64,000 nt of DNA from Protonemura montana. Taxonomy: Eukaryota > Arthropoda > Insecta > Plecoptera > Nemouridae. Where the stretch lies: assembly GCA_947568835.1 (NCBI GenBank), contig OX387603.1:2501-66500 (forward strand), given 5' to 3'. The notes beneath the pieces are model-generated. The model worked only from the letters and a program-made list of their open reading frames with translations, was not told where the DNA came from and ran no database searches. Within the stretch, counting starts at the first letter, position 1; each line of letters opens with the position of its first letter. Below, piece after piece: positions 33,661 through 46,200 of the stretch. The position numbers and the translations under genes were made by a program.

Positions 33661-34640
33661 CAAGAAAAAACAAACAATATTAGCTGATGTTGTAAATTAG
33701 GCGCTTGAAAATACCTCTAATTGTCTCAGATGCAGAGAAAAGCTGCCGACTCACTCAGTGTGGTCCTACGAGGGGGAGGATGCGGGATAAAGACTTAAAC
33801 TAACCCAAAATCTGCTCACAAACAAAACCTATTAACTCCACAAACAAAATAAGTACCTAGATTCTGAAGTCCCTTCCTAGCTTTGTAGCTAGAATAAAAA
33901 TATAAATGATAATTGAGTACGATAGCGTCTATATAGCGGTGCGTCATGTAGAGCTGGCGTCGTGGCGGCTCACAACTCAGGGGCAGTGTCCTTCAATACG
34001 CAGCCTGATGATCGGCGACTCACGTCCACTTTGTCTTGCGATGTTTGACTGTTACGTCTCCCTTCTTGCGTCCGCTCGGTTCACCGGCCTCGAGCAGTTT
34101 CTCCTGACACGTCTTGTCGCGTTCCCGACCTCGGGCTGACTCCCTGCTCCTTCGTTGGTCTTCCTCGCGCGTTCCTCAAGCTCCCCCTCCGGATTACACA
34201 ACTCGTGACTCAGTCGACCAATCATTGGCTCGCATTTAGTTTGTGACCATATTTGGAGATGTTCGTCCACAGGGATACCCCAGGTCGCTACTAGCCACCG
34301 TACTCAAATATTCCTCTACTTTACATTTAATATGCATTGCAAATATTTGGGAGAGTCTGTTTGGAACGGATAGTAGGACCAGAACCGCACTGCGAGCGTC
34401 AGCACATTCCGCTGATAAATAGTCATTCACTATCAACCATGGGGCAATTTGCAAACAGAGGAAAGAACGCTGGCGCCCCAACGGAGACTTATCAGAGATA
34501 TTTCACAGACGCACGTGGCTAGAAGCCTGTGACCCAATATGTGCATTTCACAATGTAAACAAATGACACATCCATGCAAATGTTGGTACCAATAAAATCT
34601 GAAAGCAGCAATTCATGGATCATGTTCATCAAGTGTCAAA
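33661..34640. repeat. Subtelomeric module H, copy 2
   Basis: Near-identical to 18401-19380, with one short deletion near 34433 (the CGCCACCTGGAGCTTA part of copy 1 is missing). No gene recognised. Confidence 0.72.
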
Positions 34641-36250
34641 TGATCCAGCCAGCTCATCTCAAATAACCTGGATAGAGCATAGGATCCAGCCAGCTGATCT
34701 CAAATATCCTAGATAGAACATAGCATCCACCCAGCTGAACTCAAATAACCTGGATAGAGCATAGGATACAACCAGCTGATCTCAAATAACATGGATAGAG
34801 CAAAGGATCCAGCCAGCTGATCTCAAATAACCTGGATAGAGCATAAGATCGAGCCAGCTGATCTCAAATAACCTGGATAGAGCATAAGATCGAGCCATCT
34901 GATCTCAAATAACCTAGATAAAGCTTAGGATCCAGCCATCTGATCTCAAATAACCTGAATCGAGCATAGGTTCCAGCCAGCTGATCTTAAATAACCTGGA
35001 TAGAGCATAGGATCCAGCCAGCTGACTAAAATAACCTGGATAGAGCTGAGGATACAGCCAGCTTATCTCAAATAACCCGGATAGAGCATATGATAGAGCC
35101 AGCTGATCTCAAATAACCTAATAGATCATAAGATCCAGCCAGCTGATCTCAAATAAACTGGATAGAGCATAGGATCCAGCTAGCTGATCTCATATAACCC
35201 GGAAAAAGCATGGAATCCAGCCGGTTGATTTCAAATAATTCGGATAGAGCATAGGATTCAGCCAGCTGATCACAAATAACCTGAATAGAACATAGGATCC
35301 AGCCAGCTGATCTCAAATAACCTGGATAGACAATAGGATCCAGCCAGCTGATCTCAAATAACCTGGATAGAACATAGGATCCAGCTAGCTGATCTCAAAT
35401 AACATGGATAGAGCATAAGATCCAGTCAGCTGATCTCAAATAACCTGGATAGACAATAGGATCCAGCCAGCTGATCTCAAATAACGTGGATAGGGCATAA
35501 GATCCAGTCAGCTGATCTCAAATAACCTGGATAGACAATAGGATCCAGCCAGCTGATCTCAAATAACCTAGATAGAACATAGGATCCAGCCAGCTGATCT
35601 CAAATAACATGGATAGAACATAGGATCCAGCCAGCTGATCTCAAATAACCTGGATAGAGCATAGGATCCAGCCAGCTGATCTCAAATAACCTGGATATAA
35701 CATAGGATCCAGCCAGCTGATCTCAAATAACCTGGATAGAACATAGGATCCAGCCAGCTGATCTCAAATAACATGGATAGAACATAGGATCCAGCCAGCT
35801 GATCTCTAATAATGTGGATAGAGCATAGGATCCAGTCAGCTGATCTCAAATAACCCGGATATAACATAGGATCTAGCTAGCTGATCTCAAATAACATGGA
35901 TAGAACATAGGATCCAGCCAGCTGATCTCAAATAACCTGGATAGAGCATAGGATCCAGCCAGCTGATCTCAAATAACATGGATAGAACATAGGACCCAGC
36001 CAGCTGATCTCAAATAACCTGGATAGAACATAGGATCCAGTCAGCTGATCTCAAATAACATGGATAGAGCATAGGATCCAGTCAGCTGATCTCAAATAAC
36101 CCGGATATAGCATAGGATCCAGCCAGCTGATCTCAAATAATGTGGATAGAGCATAGGATCCAGTCAGCTGATCTCAAATAACCTGGATATAGCATAGGAT
36201 CCAGCCAGCTGATCTTAAATAACCTGGATAGAACATAGGATCCAGCCAGT
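34641..36250. repeat. Satellite B, 41-bp units, array 4
   Basis: The longest B array, about 39 units, mostly uniform. Alternation of CCTGG, CATGG and CCCGG variants suggests amplification in blocks of two to three units. It leads into module C. Confidence 0.88.
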
Positions 36251-37870
36251 AAAAAATATGGGATTGTTGAGATGACTTTAAATCTACGGTTGTATATTTG
36301 ACAAAGAACCACGATGTTGAGAAACTTCCCACGTGGTTTAGTAGTAGATCCAGCTTGATGACAGGAAGTTGTCTCCAAGATCTCCCAGCTTGATGACAGG
36401 ATGTTGTCTCCAAGATCTCCCAGCTTGATGACAGGATGTTGTCTCCAAGATCTCCCAGCTTGATGACAGGATGCTGTCTCCAAGATCTCCCAGCTTGATG
36501 ACAGGATGTTGTCTCCAAGATCTCCCAGTTTTGATTGAGTGCTGTCTCTCAACATTGAAGTCCACCTTGCAATGAAACAACGTCATTAGTCACACAGTCA
36601 GGTGCCCCAGGATGGACCACGGCCAAGACAAGGGAGGGATTCAACTGACCGTGGCAACATAAATTGTCTGCCAATAGATCGACTGCCAGCGCCAGGGCTT
36701 AGAGCTTGCAACGCCCCAAGTATTTTATTATTAGGAACACTATTAATCGCTCATAATTTGGTGCCAGAATGGGAATTGGAACCCTGATCTCCACACGTGG
36801 TTATAATCTCTAAAGAGTTTCACATATTTGAGAGAGTAGCTGTGTTCATAATACTGCAATACTCGCCCAATGCAAGCAACGAGGAAGAGAGAATTTATTG
36901 AATTGTTGAATAAATAACTTGATATTAGAGTTGATTGTACACTGCAGTAGTCAAGTGAACCACGAGGTATTTGACCCTGCTAGGGAAGACTAACCTGGTA
37001 ATAAAATTAATTGTCAACGCCCGCGAGTTGCAGATAGTGAACTAAATTCTAGCCTTTAGAGCGTAGATGATGATACCAGCCGGAATATTGTTTTAAAATT
37101 ACATAACATTTGAATAAACAAGGAGTAGCAGAATGAAATCATGGAACATTCCTCATAGATAATATGAACTACTAACTAGAACAAGATATTTGCTGTAAAC
37201 CATACCAATCAAGAGATGACAAGCTTCATACAATAGCACGCACGTGTTGGTCAATGCATGATGCTATCATGACCTAGACACACTAAAATAACGTTCTTTG
37301 TTAGTATCAACAGGTGAATTAATTCTGATTCAATGTCTGGCAATGTCTGGCAAATGATTCTCCTTCGAATGAGAGCAGACGTGTGATAGTATTGCTACTT
37401 AATACACGAGACTTGTCTGGTGGTCAGAGGCATGTCGGTACATACTTTACATGGCAAGCACTGAACACGAGCAACGATACAAGTACTGAATTACTACACA
37501 TGTTCTCGTGGTCATACTAATTTATTCGCGAATAAAATGTATCCCCTGTGCTCGGCTGGTAATAATATCGAGTTAAATAGCGCCATGCAATGAAACCACG
37601 CTTTGAATTAAACTCAGTGCACGAGTAGAAGTAAAGCTTTAAAGAAGATGTTGGTTTGTGAAATTAGTCTTACCGTTGGTTACAGCTATGTGAGCGACCC
37701 TTCCCTTCTCGCGCGTAGCAAACTAGTCCCAGTGTTCTCGATCGTTCTAAAACGTTGTTACACTACGTGCTACACTAGCGCAGCGGCGAGTGTTTCTCGT
37801 ATTGTCAGTTGTAAAGAGCGCCAAGAGAGTGCGCTCGCGGCCCTGAAAACAAGCCATGGAACCTTCTCAA
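36251..37870. repeat. C-D-E unit, single copy at 36.3 kb
   Basis: As at 25.8 kb, but the 35-bp internal repeat (GACAGGATGTTGTCTCCAAG) is present five times (about 36350-36530) instead of two. The ORFs across it are repeat-driven. No gene is supported. Confidence 0.75.
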
Positions 37871-38419
37871 AATAAGGCGGCAATAATAAGGCATGAAAAA
37901 ATCATAGAATTTAACCCATTCCACAGTTTCTGCATAAATATATAATTATTATAACCACGACAAACACGATTATACAATCGTTTAAACACATTGGGGTCTC
38001 TTCTGAAAGTTCCTCATTACATCCAAAAACACTCGACGTTGTTATGAATGGGAATAATCAAGCGACGTCTTCAATTCTCGTAAGCTTACCTACCTGAGTG
38101 AGGTGGATGCAATTCGACATGCCTAGAGGTTGAAGGGATAAGAATAAAACCACACTGCGCAGGGTCAGGTCATGGTCACCCATCCAATACCTGACCCAGT
38201 GCAGTGTTGCTAACTTCCATCCCCCCCAACCTCTCTCCCGATCCGAACTGGTCATGTGTTTGATGGTCACCCATCCAATACCTGGCCCAGCGCAGTGTTG
38301 CTTAACTTTCATCCCTCCAACCTCTTTCCCGAACAGAACAAGTCATGTGTACGATGGTCACCCATCCAATACCTGAACTAGCGCAGTGTTGCTTAACTCA
38401 CTGATCATCAGATCAACAC

Positions 38420-38491
38420 GATCTGAACCCACGCCCTCCGAGGAGGACTGCGACCTGAACGCAGCGCCTTAAACCGCTCGGCCATCCTGAC
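38420..38491 (-). pseudogene. tRNA-Leu (CAG) fragment, copy 3
   Basis: As in copies 1 and 2, with one further change next to the D loop (GGTTTAAGG for GGTCTAAGG), which lies in the box A region. The 3' acceptor strand is missing. Confidence 0.78.
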
Positions 38492-38693
38492 TTAATGGTG
38501 ATGTGATATATAATTTTGTACAATCACTGTCCAGATATGTATAAATAGAAATGAGGGCCTAATTTAGAACCAGCAGCATAGCGAATGTGCTTTCAAAAAA
38601 GGGCAAATAAAAAAAATATATGATTTTATAGGAAATAAAAACTAGCCTCGTTGATGTATGCAATATTGCAAGAGAAAATAAAATACAAAAAGA

Positions 38694-38764
38694 TGCATCG
38701 GCTGGGAATCGAACCCGGGCCGCCCGCGTGGCAGGCGAGCATTCTACCACTGAACCACCGCTGC
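38694..38764 (-). tRNA. tRNA-Gly (GCC)-like gene, copy 3
   Basis: 71 nt with anticodon GCC. The 3' acceptor strand is CCGATGC, which pairs with GCAGCGG except at position 4-69, so this copy has one acceptor mismatch where the others have two. Downstream T5 terminator present. It is the best candidate of the three for a working tRNA. Confidence 0.8.
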
Positions 38765-39029
38765 AGATAAAAGATAGTCAGGCAGTAACTCATCTTGCCA
38801 GTTGGGATTATTTCCTCTGACTGATAGGGACATTAACCAATCTAATCTAAATAATAATTAAAGTACTATTTTTGCAGTGTTTTTTGGTTTTCTGGCATTT
38901 CCACTAGGGAGCTTAAACCAGCAAGCGTATGATGGACAGGAAGCTAGACTGGAAAGTTTATTGATTGAAGTTCATTGATTATTGTTGATCCACAAATACC
39001 CAGACAACACACTGATGTTGTGAGGAGGT

Positions 39030-40735
39030 TGCAAACGAAACACTAGTGTTTTAGAACACTAAATGTTATCTTCACAATTCGATTACAATATCATTCCATA
39101 ATAAAGTGTTTGCTATTTTGTTACCCTATTTATAATATAAATTTTAAGGATATCACAAAAATACGAATTAATGCTTTTTGATTTGACGAACTTTATACAT
39201 TTTACTTGTATTGTGATGGTATTTTAAAAATACCATTAAATGTTACGCGTCCACACTTTGTTTGCGCGGTCATGATTGAGATCGAGGCGGCTGCTGAGCA
39301 TAACCTCTTGGGTCGCCTTCTGTGTTCAAACACGAACATTTATACTAATCGCTAGACGACCAGCTTGAAACTGCCAAAAGAGGAAGATGGAAGTATATAC
39401 TTTCAATTATAACCAAATTCTACCGCATGTTGTTGATTATGTCAAAGATTAAATTTTTACCAGAATTGTGACAATTTAATAATAAAAAGTGCGGTTTGAA
39501 TGGCAGCCGCCACCATGAAACTTGCGACACGCTTCCTACACACAGCTGGTCAAACTGAAACAGACTGGCAACATGTCTCGGCACTCGGCAGCCGGCAATC
39601 ATTAGAAGATCAGTCTGAAAGTGTGAAGTAAAGAAAGAAGTAAGTATTGACATTGCATTAGAACAAAATTTTACCGTCTGATATTTATTTTGTTCATTTA
39701 TTTGAGTGAATTGAGACAATTATGATGAGCTGAAGTGGTTTGAACATGGTTTGAATGTATGCGCAATGTCTCGCGCCAACAGCTCGCGCCCGGCACGCCA
39801 TCCACACAGAGCGCCGTGAAATACAGGTTAGGGCGCATCCGGCATCAGTTGCCGTGCCTCGTGCCTACTAGCCGGCGTTAGAACATTTGGTTTTACTGCA
39901 AAGCTTATAGGTACTCGAATCGTTATAAATTATATATCACATGAAATTGGTTTTTATGTTATCATGCTTAAGTGACTGTTGTTTCTTTTTGCCTTATCTA
40001 GATAAAGGTGTCCACACTGCGACAACGTGCCATTCTAACCTCTATAATCATCACTACCTAGACTGGTGGAATCAGTGGAAATCCTGCCTTTTAGGCTAGC
40101 ATTGAGCAATTCCTGAGAAGATAATATTATAAGGTATGGTGGCTGGGGGCTGTACTATTTTGCTAGGATTGTAAGTCCTTATCTGTTTACCCCCTTTATA
40201 ACACATTGAAGTTGTGCACAGAACATAAGGCAGCATGGTAGTGCTGTGATAACCAGTGTGGTCGGACCTATCTAGCTGTGGGTCGAAATTTTGGCCAAGG
40301 CTATTTATTGAAACCTTATGATGAATATTACACCTACCTATGATGTATATTAGAGTAGAGTAGGTTATTTTTGGATAAGGATAACAAATATCAAAGAGGT
40401 AGGAAGGAGGTAGGTAGGTAGGTAGGTAGGTAGGTATATAGGTAGGTAGGTAGGTAGGTAGGTAGGTACTTAGGTACTTTGACCTATACATTCTCTGCCA
40501 GTAAACCTATTATGTAATTGACAAACATTAGGATCCTACATTTGTTTGTAACCTAAATGGCTGGAAGTCTAATTCAGGGATAAGTAGGTAGTTACCAATA
40601 CCTTCTTTCAAGCAATTGAATTGCTAATCCACAAGATGACAAGTTCTAACATACTAGTAGTTAGGTAGGTAGGTAGGTACCTTTTAAATCTGAAATCCCA
40701 CCTTTTTATATTACAGTGTCAATAAAGTGCCCAAG
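39030..40735 (+). promoter_or_regulatory. 5' region of the EnSpm element
   Basis: No ORF with a recognisable product. A likely splice acceptor (TTATATTACAG, ending 40716) lies 19 bp before the transposase ATG, so at least one upstream non-coding exon is expected. A subterminal palindrome TGGTATTTTAAAAATACCA lies near 39210. The stretch also has the GGTA microsatellite. The promoter itself cannot be placed. Confidence 0.5.
40405..40470. repeat. (GGTA)n microsatellite
   Basis: About 15 tetranucleotide units interrupted by ATA; a shorter run occurs at 40660-40680. The minus-strand ORF over it (YLPT repeats) is not a gene. Confidence 0.85.
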
Positions 40736-42865
40736 ATGTTTAAGAAAAAATTTAAAAAGACTGTGTCCAAAAGACATTCGGATAGAGCAAAGAGAATGCA
40801 CCTGAGCCATCTGTTTGATAATAATGACTTACAAGATGATTTGTCTGACGGTAGCAGTAGTCGTAGTGTTAGCAAGGAAAGAGAATCTGCCATGCCAGAT
40901 CAGACGAGTTTCAGTGCAAGCGGAACTGAGAAATCTATGGGAGCTGCTTCAAAGGATAGTTCTGACAGCGATCATTTTGAACAAGCCGACTCACAGCATG
41001 AACCAGGTCCTAGCTCCACAGAAAACAAATCAGATGTTCCAGATGATCCTTCCTCTTCAGAAAATGAATCAGATGGTGAAAACCCAAGAAGTGAAGCTGA
41101 AAATCTTCTAACTGACCTAGGATTTTGGGCCACATCACATAACGTTAATCACAACACTTTGGATTCCTTGTTGACGGTTTTGAGGCAGTATGGACACAGC
41201 GAGCTTCCAAAGACTGCTAGAACACTGTTGAAAACTCCTAAATCCACTACTCTCAGGGATGTTCCACCAGGTGAATACGTTCACTTTGGCCTAGAAAATT
41301 GTCTCATCGAATATATAAGCACACTTCCATCTGATGATCTTCCTGATAATATCAATGTCCTAGTAAATGTTGATGGAGTCCCTATCAACAAAAACTCGGG
41401 GCAGTTATGGCCAATCTTAGGGAGTGTCCATGGTAAAAGTACCGTTTCTCCTTTCATAATTGGAATATTTTATGGAAAAAAGAAGCCTGCCGATTGCAAT
41501 CTGTATTTGGCCGATTTTATCAATGAAGCCACAGAGTTAACAAATCACGGTATAAAATATGAAGATTTACGGATTCCGTTTAGATTGCTCGGGCTTATTT
41601 GTGATGCTCCAGCCCGTTCTTTCATAGCAGGAATTAAAGGTCACAGTGGATTCTTCGGTTGCGGTAAATGCGTTCAAGAGGGGGAATATCTCAAGGGCCG
41701 AGTTTGCTTCCCAGATAGCGATGCACCTCTAAGGACCGATCAGACCTTCCGTGATAAAACCCACAAGGAGCATCATGTCCTAATGGATCCTGACTTAGAA
41801 AAAATTCCTGGATTTGGAATGGTGTCTGAAATTGCTTTTGAATATATGCATTTGACCTGCCAAGGAGTGATGAAAAAGTTACTTCGGGAGTGGATGGGCT
41901 CGAAAAACCTAGCTGTGCGGCTTCGAAGTTCAAAGATAGATCAGATTAGTGCTGGGTTAATTGAACTGAAGATCTACACCTGCACAGAATTTGCTCGAAA
42001 GCCACAATCACTTAGAGAACTTGCAAATTGGAAGGCCACAGAATTACGACTCACAATGCTGTACATTGGACCCCATGCTTTCAAGAACATTTTGTCTGAT
42101 GCCTTTTATGAGCATTTTCTTTGCCTTCATGTAGCAATGAGAATACTTGCCTCTCCTCAACTATGTATTAAAAGAAATGCATATGCTAAAGCGCTGATGA
42201 AGCATTTTATCCAAGTGTTTGGGATTTTGTATGGAAGGCACCTCATATCTTACAACATTCATGGCCTACTTCATTTACCAGACGATGTGTTGAAATTCGG
42301 ACCAGTTGACAAGTTCAGCACGTTCGAGTTCGAAAACCACCTGCAAACTGTCAAAAAACTGATACGTAAAAGTGACCGTCCTTTACAACAAGCTGCAAAC
42401 CGGCTTTATGAGAAGAAAGTGTCCGCTCTTTCATCTCTCAAGAATACTAAAAAGCCCGACGATGCAGAAAAAATGCAAGGAAGACCTGCAGGAATCCATG
42501 TTAATGGCCCACTAGCACATGGAACTTGTAATCCACAGTATGAATCGGTCAAACTTCATGGTTTCATCTACTCGAAGAAACTTGCTGATAACTGCTGCAT
42601 TCTAAAGAATGGGCTAATTGTTGCTGTGGCAAACATTGCAACCGTTAAAGGAGAGCTTGTTATCATTGGTCATAGCTTTAAAAGCAAGAAAGATGCGTTC
42701 ACAGTTCCTTGTGTATCGTCCGAAGTTGGGATCTTTCTGGCCAGTGACATGACCACATCGTTACAAAAATGGCCTGTGACAGACATTGATTTCAAGGCAA
42801 TGAGGATTCCAAAGGGCAATGATACCTTTCTGGTGGTGTCCCTGCTTCACGGCTTGAATAAATAG
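40736..42865 (+). CDS. EnSpm/CACTA-type transposase
   Basis: Encodes 709 residues from the ATG that follows a good Kozak-like context and a splice acceptor; a GTG three codons earlier is not used as a start. It would cut and join the element ends in the nucleus. Residues 1-30 are very basic (nuclear targeting or DNA binding), and about 35-125 are Ser/Asp/Glu-rich and probably disordered. From about residue 205 it follows animal EnSpm transposases: NVDGVPINKNSGQLWPILG, PFIIGIFYGKKKP, LICDAPARSFIAG with a CGKC zinc-like pair, and EYMHLTCQGVMKKLL. The candidate catalytic triad is D213, D290 and E369, the third being E where related proteins often have D (DxMH). The frame is uninterrupted to the stop. 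The family is recognised from motif pattern only. Confidence 0.85.
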   Translation: MFKKKFKKTVSKRHSDRAKRMHLSHLFDNNDLQDDLSDGSSSRSVSKERESAMPDQTSFSASGTEKSMGAASKDSSDSDHFEQADSQHEPGPSSTENKSDVPDDPSSSENESDGENPRSEAENLLTDLGFWATSHNVNHNTLDSLLTVLRQYGHSELPKTARTLLKTPKSTTLRDVPPGEYVHFGLENCLIEYISTLPSDDLPDNINVLVNVDGVPINKNSGQLWPILGSVHGKSTVSPFIIGIFYGKKKPADCNLYLADFINEATELTNHGIKYEDLRIPFRLLGLICDAPARSFIAGIKGHSGFFGCGKCVQEGEYLKGRVCFPDSDAPLRTDQTFRDKTHKEHHVLMDPDLEKIPGFGMVSEIAFEYMHLTCQGVMKKLLREWMGSKNLAVRLRSSKIDQISAGLIELKIYTCTEFARKPQSLRELANWKATELRLTMLYIGPHAFKNILSDAFYEHFLCLHVAMRILASPQLCIKRNAYAKALMKHFIQVFGILYGRHLISYNIHGLLHLPDDVLKFGPVDKFSTFEFENHLQTVKKLIRKSDRPLQQAANRLYEKKVSALSSLKNTKKPDDAEKMQGRPAGIHVNGPLAHGTCNPQYESVKLHGFIYSKKLADNCCILKNGLIVAVANIATVKGELVIIGHSFKSKKDAFTVPCVSSEVGIFLASDMTTSLQKWPVTDIDFKAMRIPKGNDTFLVVSLLHGLNK

Positions 42866-43235
42866 TACAGTACGTTCACATTTTTAGAAACTTGTTCAAA
42901 TGGGCTATGGAATATAGGTTAATCTAACCAAATGTGCCTGTAAAATTAACACAGTGTGTCAATAGACAGATTATTTGAACCGTAGAAGGGAAAGCTTCAG
43001 ATGGCTGAGGATTTTACCCTTGACATTGGAGTGATGGATAAACATTTCTAACAAATTAACCACAAGTTTAAGGTACCTAGGTAGCGTAGTTAGTGTAATG
43101 TTGTTTCATCTAGTTTTGCGTGTGCATGTAGACTTGGATTCGGATCGTAGTGGTCGAGCTTTTTTTAGTCCCTTCGAAAAGATGTTACGAGTTCACACCA
43201 CACTATATATATTTTATAATATGATATTGTTTCAG

Positions 43236-46200
43236 ATGGCACTCTACTCCTTAGTAGATTATGTTGATGGCACGGAACTGGTCCCCACCTCTTGGTTGCA
43301 CGAGGAGGAAGGTCAGCAATTTTGTTGGTGGCCTCCAAAGTTGACCAACATTCATGTTGCTGTCAAAAATAGGAAAAAATTTGATATTGGCACCTGGAAG
43401 GAGTGCTTGGTAAAAAAAATTATTTCTCAGTATGGTGAGTAAAATCATAAATAGGTAATAAAACTAATAATCAAGTTAACTACTGGTGGATTTAAAGAAG
43501 ATCTTGTATTGTTTAGACACTTACGAAGAAGGACGTAAGGCACTTTCCCACGTGGAGAATGCGGATGGCACCTCAGACTTAGAGGGGACACCTTCTAAGT
43601 CTACAAGAAAAGCAAGGCATGCCATCTACAACGACCAGGTGGCAGTTGCTAACCCCTACGAAGAGGATGGGGGCCTTCCATTGCCCCCTGCACTAGAAGG
43701 GGACCTTTTCATGAATTCAAAAGAAGGTAGTCATATTTACTTTTCTAGGGTCTTGATCAGGGCATCGAACCGAAATTAATATTGGCTCAGGTTCAGGTTC
43801 AGTAAATTGTAAATTTCGGTTCGGGTTCAGGTTCAGTAAATTGTAAATTTCGGTTCGGGTTTGGGTTTTTTTATTTTGCCTATTCGGTTCGCGTTCAGGT
43901 TTTTTTCAATTGGGTAGTTCCGGTTTGGGTTCAGGTTCGATACAAAATTACTGGTTTTTCGGGTTACAGCTGTTCGGGTTCGATGCCCTGGTCCAGAGTT
44001 CCAGACACATTCATATTTTTTACTGTTGACTTAAATTACTTAAAATTCTCAGCAGATCTCGATTATTCTTTCATCATATTTTGGGTTGTTGGGATTTTAA
44101 CAAGAACAACAACAACAAACTGACATGTGATTTGCCCTACAGATGTCGACAAGCCTTCCAACCTTAAAATTGGCGGTGGAGGGAACGGAAAATATCATAA
44201 ACTAGGTTCTAAAGGTAAACTGTGATGGTGATTATTCTCAAGCTGAGTGTTTAGAGGCAACGGAACCACAATTAACATGTGATTTGCCCTACAGATGTCG
44301 ACAAGCCTTCCAACCTTAAAATTGGCGGTGGAGGGAACGGAAAATATCATAAACTAGGTTCTAAAGGTAAACTGTGATGGTGATTATTCTCAAGCTGAGT
44401 GTTTAGAGGCAACGGAACCACAATTAACATGTGATTTGCCCTACAGATGTCGACAAGCCTTCCAACCTTAAAATTGGCGGTGGAGGGACCGGAAAATATC
44501 ATAAACTAGGTTCTAAAGGTAAACTGTGATGGTGATTATTCTCAAGCTGAGTGTTTAGAGGCAACGGAACCACAATTAACATGTGATTTGCCCTACAGAT
44601 GTCGACAAGCCTTCCAACCTTAAAATTGGCGGTGGAGGGACCGGAAAATATCATAAACTAGGTTCTAAAGGTAAACTGTGATGGTGATTATTTTCAAGCT
44701 GAGTGTTTAGAGGCAACGGAACCACAATTAACATGTGATTTGCCCTACAGATGTCGACAAGCCTGCAATTCTTTCCTCTCGCCAAGGAAGTTCGGAAGGT
44801 ATGCCTTCACATGGTATATTCTTAATAAAAAGTCTAGCAGTATTTGTGCCGTCATCAAACATTTCTTCTTACAGATGGATACTCCCCTATAAAGAAACGT
44901 GTGGATCGTCGCCTCGATATGTCGCCACCACGAAAAGATGGTAAGCCTTTGCATAGCATTATCTCATGCTGGGGCCTGAAAGGGTTTTGAGCAGAAAATG
45001 TAATAAAATGTGTCTTCTGCCTTTAGATGGGTACTCCCCTCAAACAAATAGGCACAATCGCCACAATCGTCACCTCGAAATGCCCCCAAAGCGAAATTAT
45101 GGTAAGCCTTTGTAACATATTTTGTCATGTTGAAGCCTGAAAGGATTTTGTGTGGAAAATGTAATAAAACATAATGTCTTCTGTTTTTAGATGGATACTC
45201 CCCTCAAACAAATAGGTACAATCGTCATCTCGATATGCCGGTGGAGCAAAAATATGGTAAGCCTCGGCAAAGTATTTTCTCATGTTGAAGTCTGAAAGGG
45301 TCTTCTGCAGAAAATGTAGTAAAACATGTTTTCTGCCTTTAGATGGATACTCCCCTGTAAAGAAACGTCTGTATCGTCCATTAGATAGATCACCAGGACG
45401 AAAGTATGGTAAGCCTTTGCAAGGTTTTTTTCATGTTGGAGTCTGGAATCTCTGTGTTATGTACTTACAGTGTTGGGGAATGTCACTTTTAAAGTGAACT
45501 TTGTAAAGTTCAGTTCACCAGTAGCTTAAATGAACTTTATAAAGTTCAGTTTGCCAATTTAAAAAGTTCAAGTTCACGTTCATTTTCACAAATTTTTTAG
45601 TTGTCTGTATGATTTTCTAAAACCCAGAAATAGGAAGGAAATTATTGGATAAACTATGAGCTAGGTAGGTACCCAAACATCAGTTGAAATGATCATAGTG
45701 GTGCTTGAGTGTAATTTGATGATAAAATCTTGTTCGAATTGCGATCATTTTCGTGGCATGGAGGCAGAGGGTGCTTTGTACCTTGTAGCTAGTTCCGCAA
45801 GCGAAATATTTATCTTTTCTAGGGTGAAAAATGACTGAAGATTGTCCCATGGTATGAGATTCAGATTGGTTACCAGCTGTATCTAGTGCATATGGGGATT
45901 TCCCGTATAAATTTAAAAGTTAATTATGTCGCATCACTGACACTGAAATTAGATACGTCTGTGCTCGTGTTTGGATCTTCATGTTCACTGTCCATCATAT
46001 ACTATCTTGTTTTTTATTAATAACACGGCACCCTTTGGTCGCTTGGTCTATGGTCGCAATGTTAGGGTCAGGCTCTAAGCAAGAGAGAGAGAGAGGCTCT
46101 AGAGTCCATTACAGGCTGTTAGAGTGCGCTCGGACTCGGTGAGCGTTGAACGGTCAAATGAACGCGTTCAAAACTAAAAAGTTCGCGAAAAAACTGAACT

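Larger units (their letters stand above)
37871..38998. repeat. Module F, copy 3, left part
   Basis: Continues until the EnSpm element interrupts it within CACAAATA; the rest of F resumes after the element. Contains the inverted 5S-like cluster at 38116-38398 and the two tRNA-like loci below. Confidence 0.78.

Noticed and set aside
40096-40491. Minus-strand ORF with YLPT repeats
   Set aside because: Runs through the GGTA microsatellite and has no other support.
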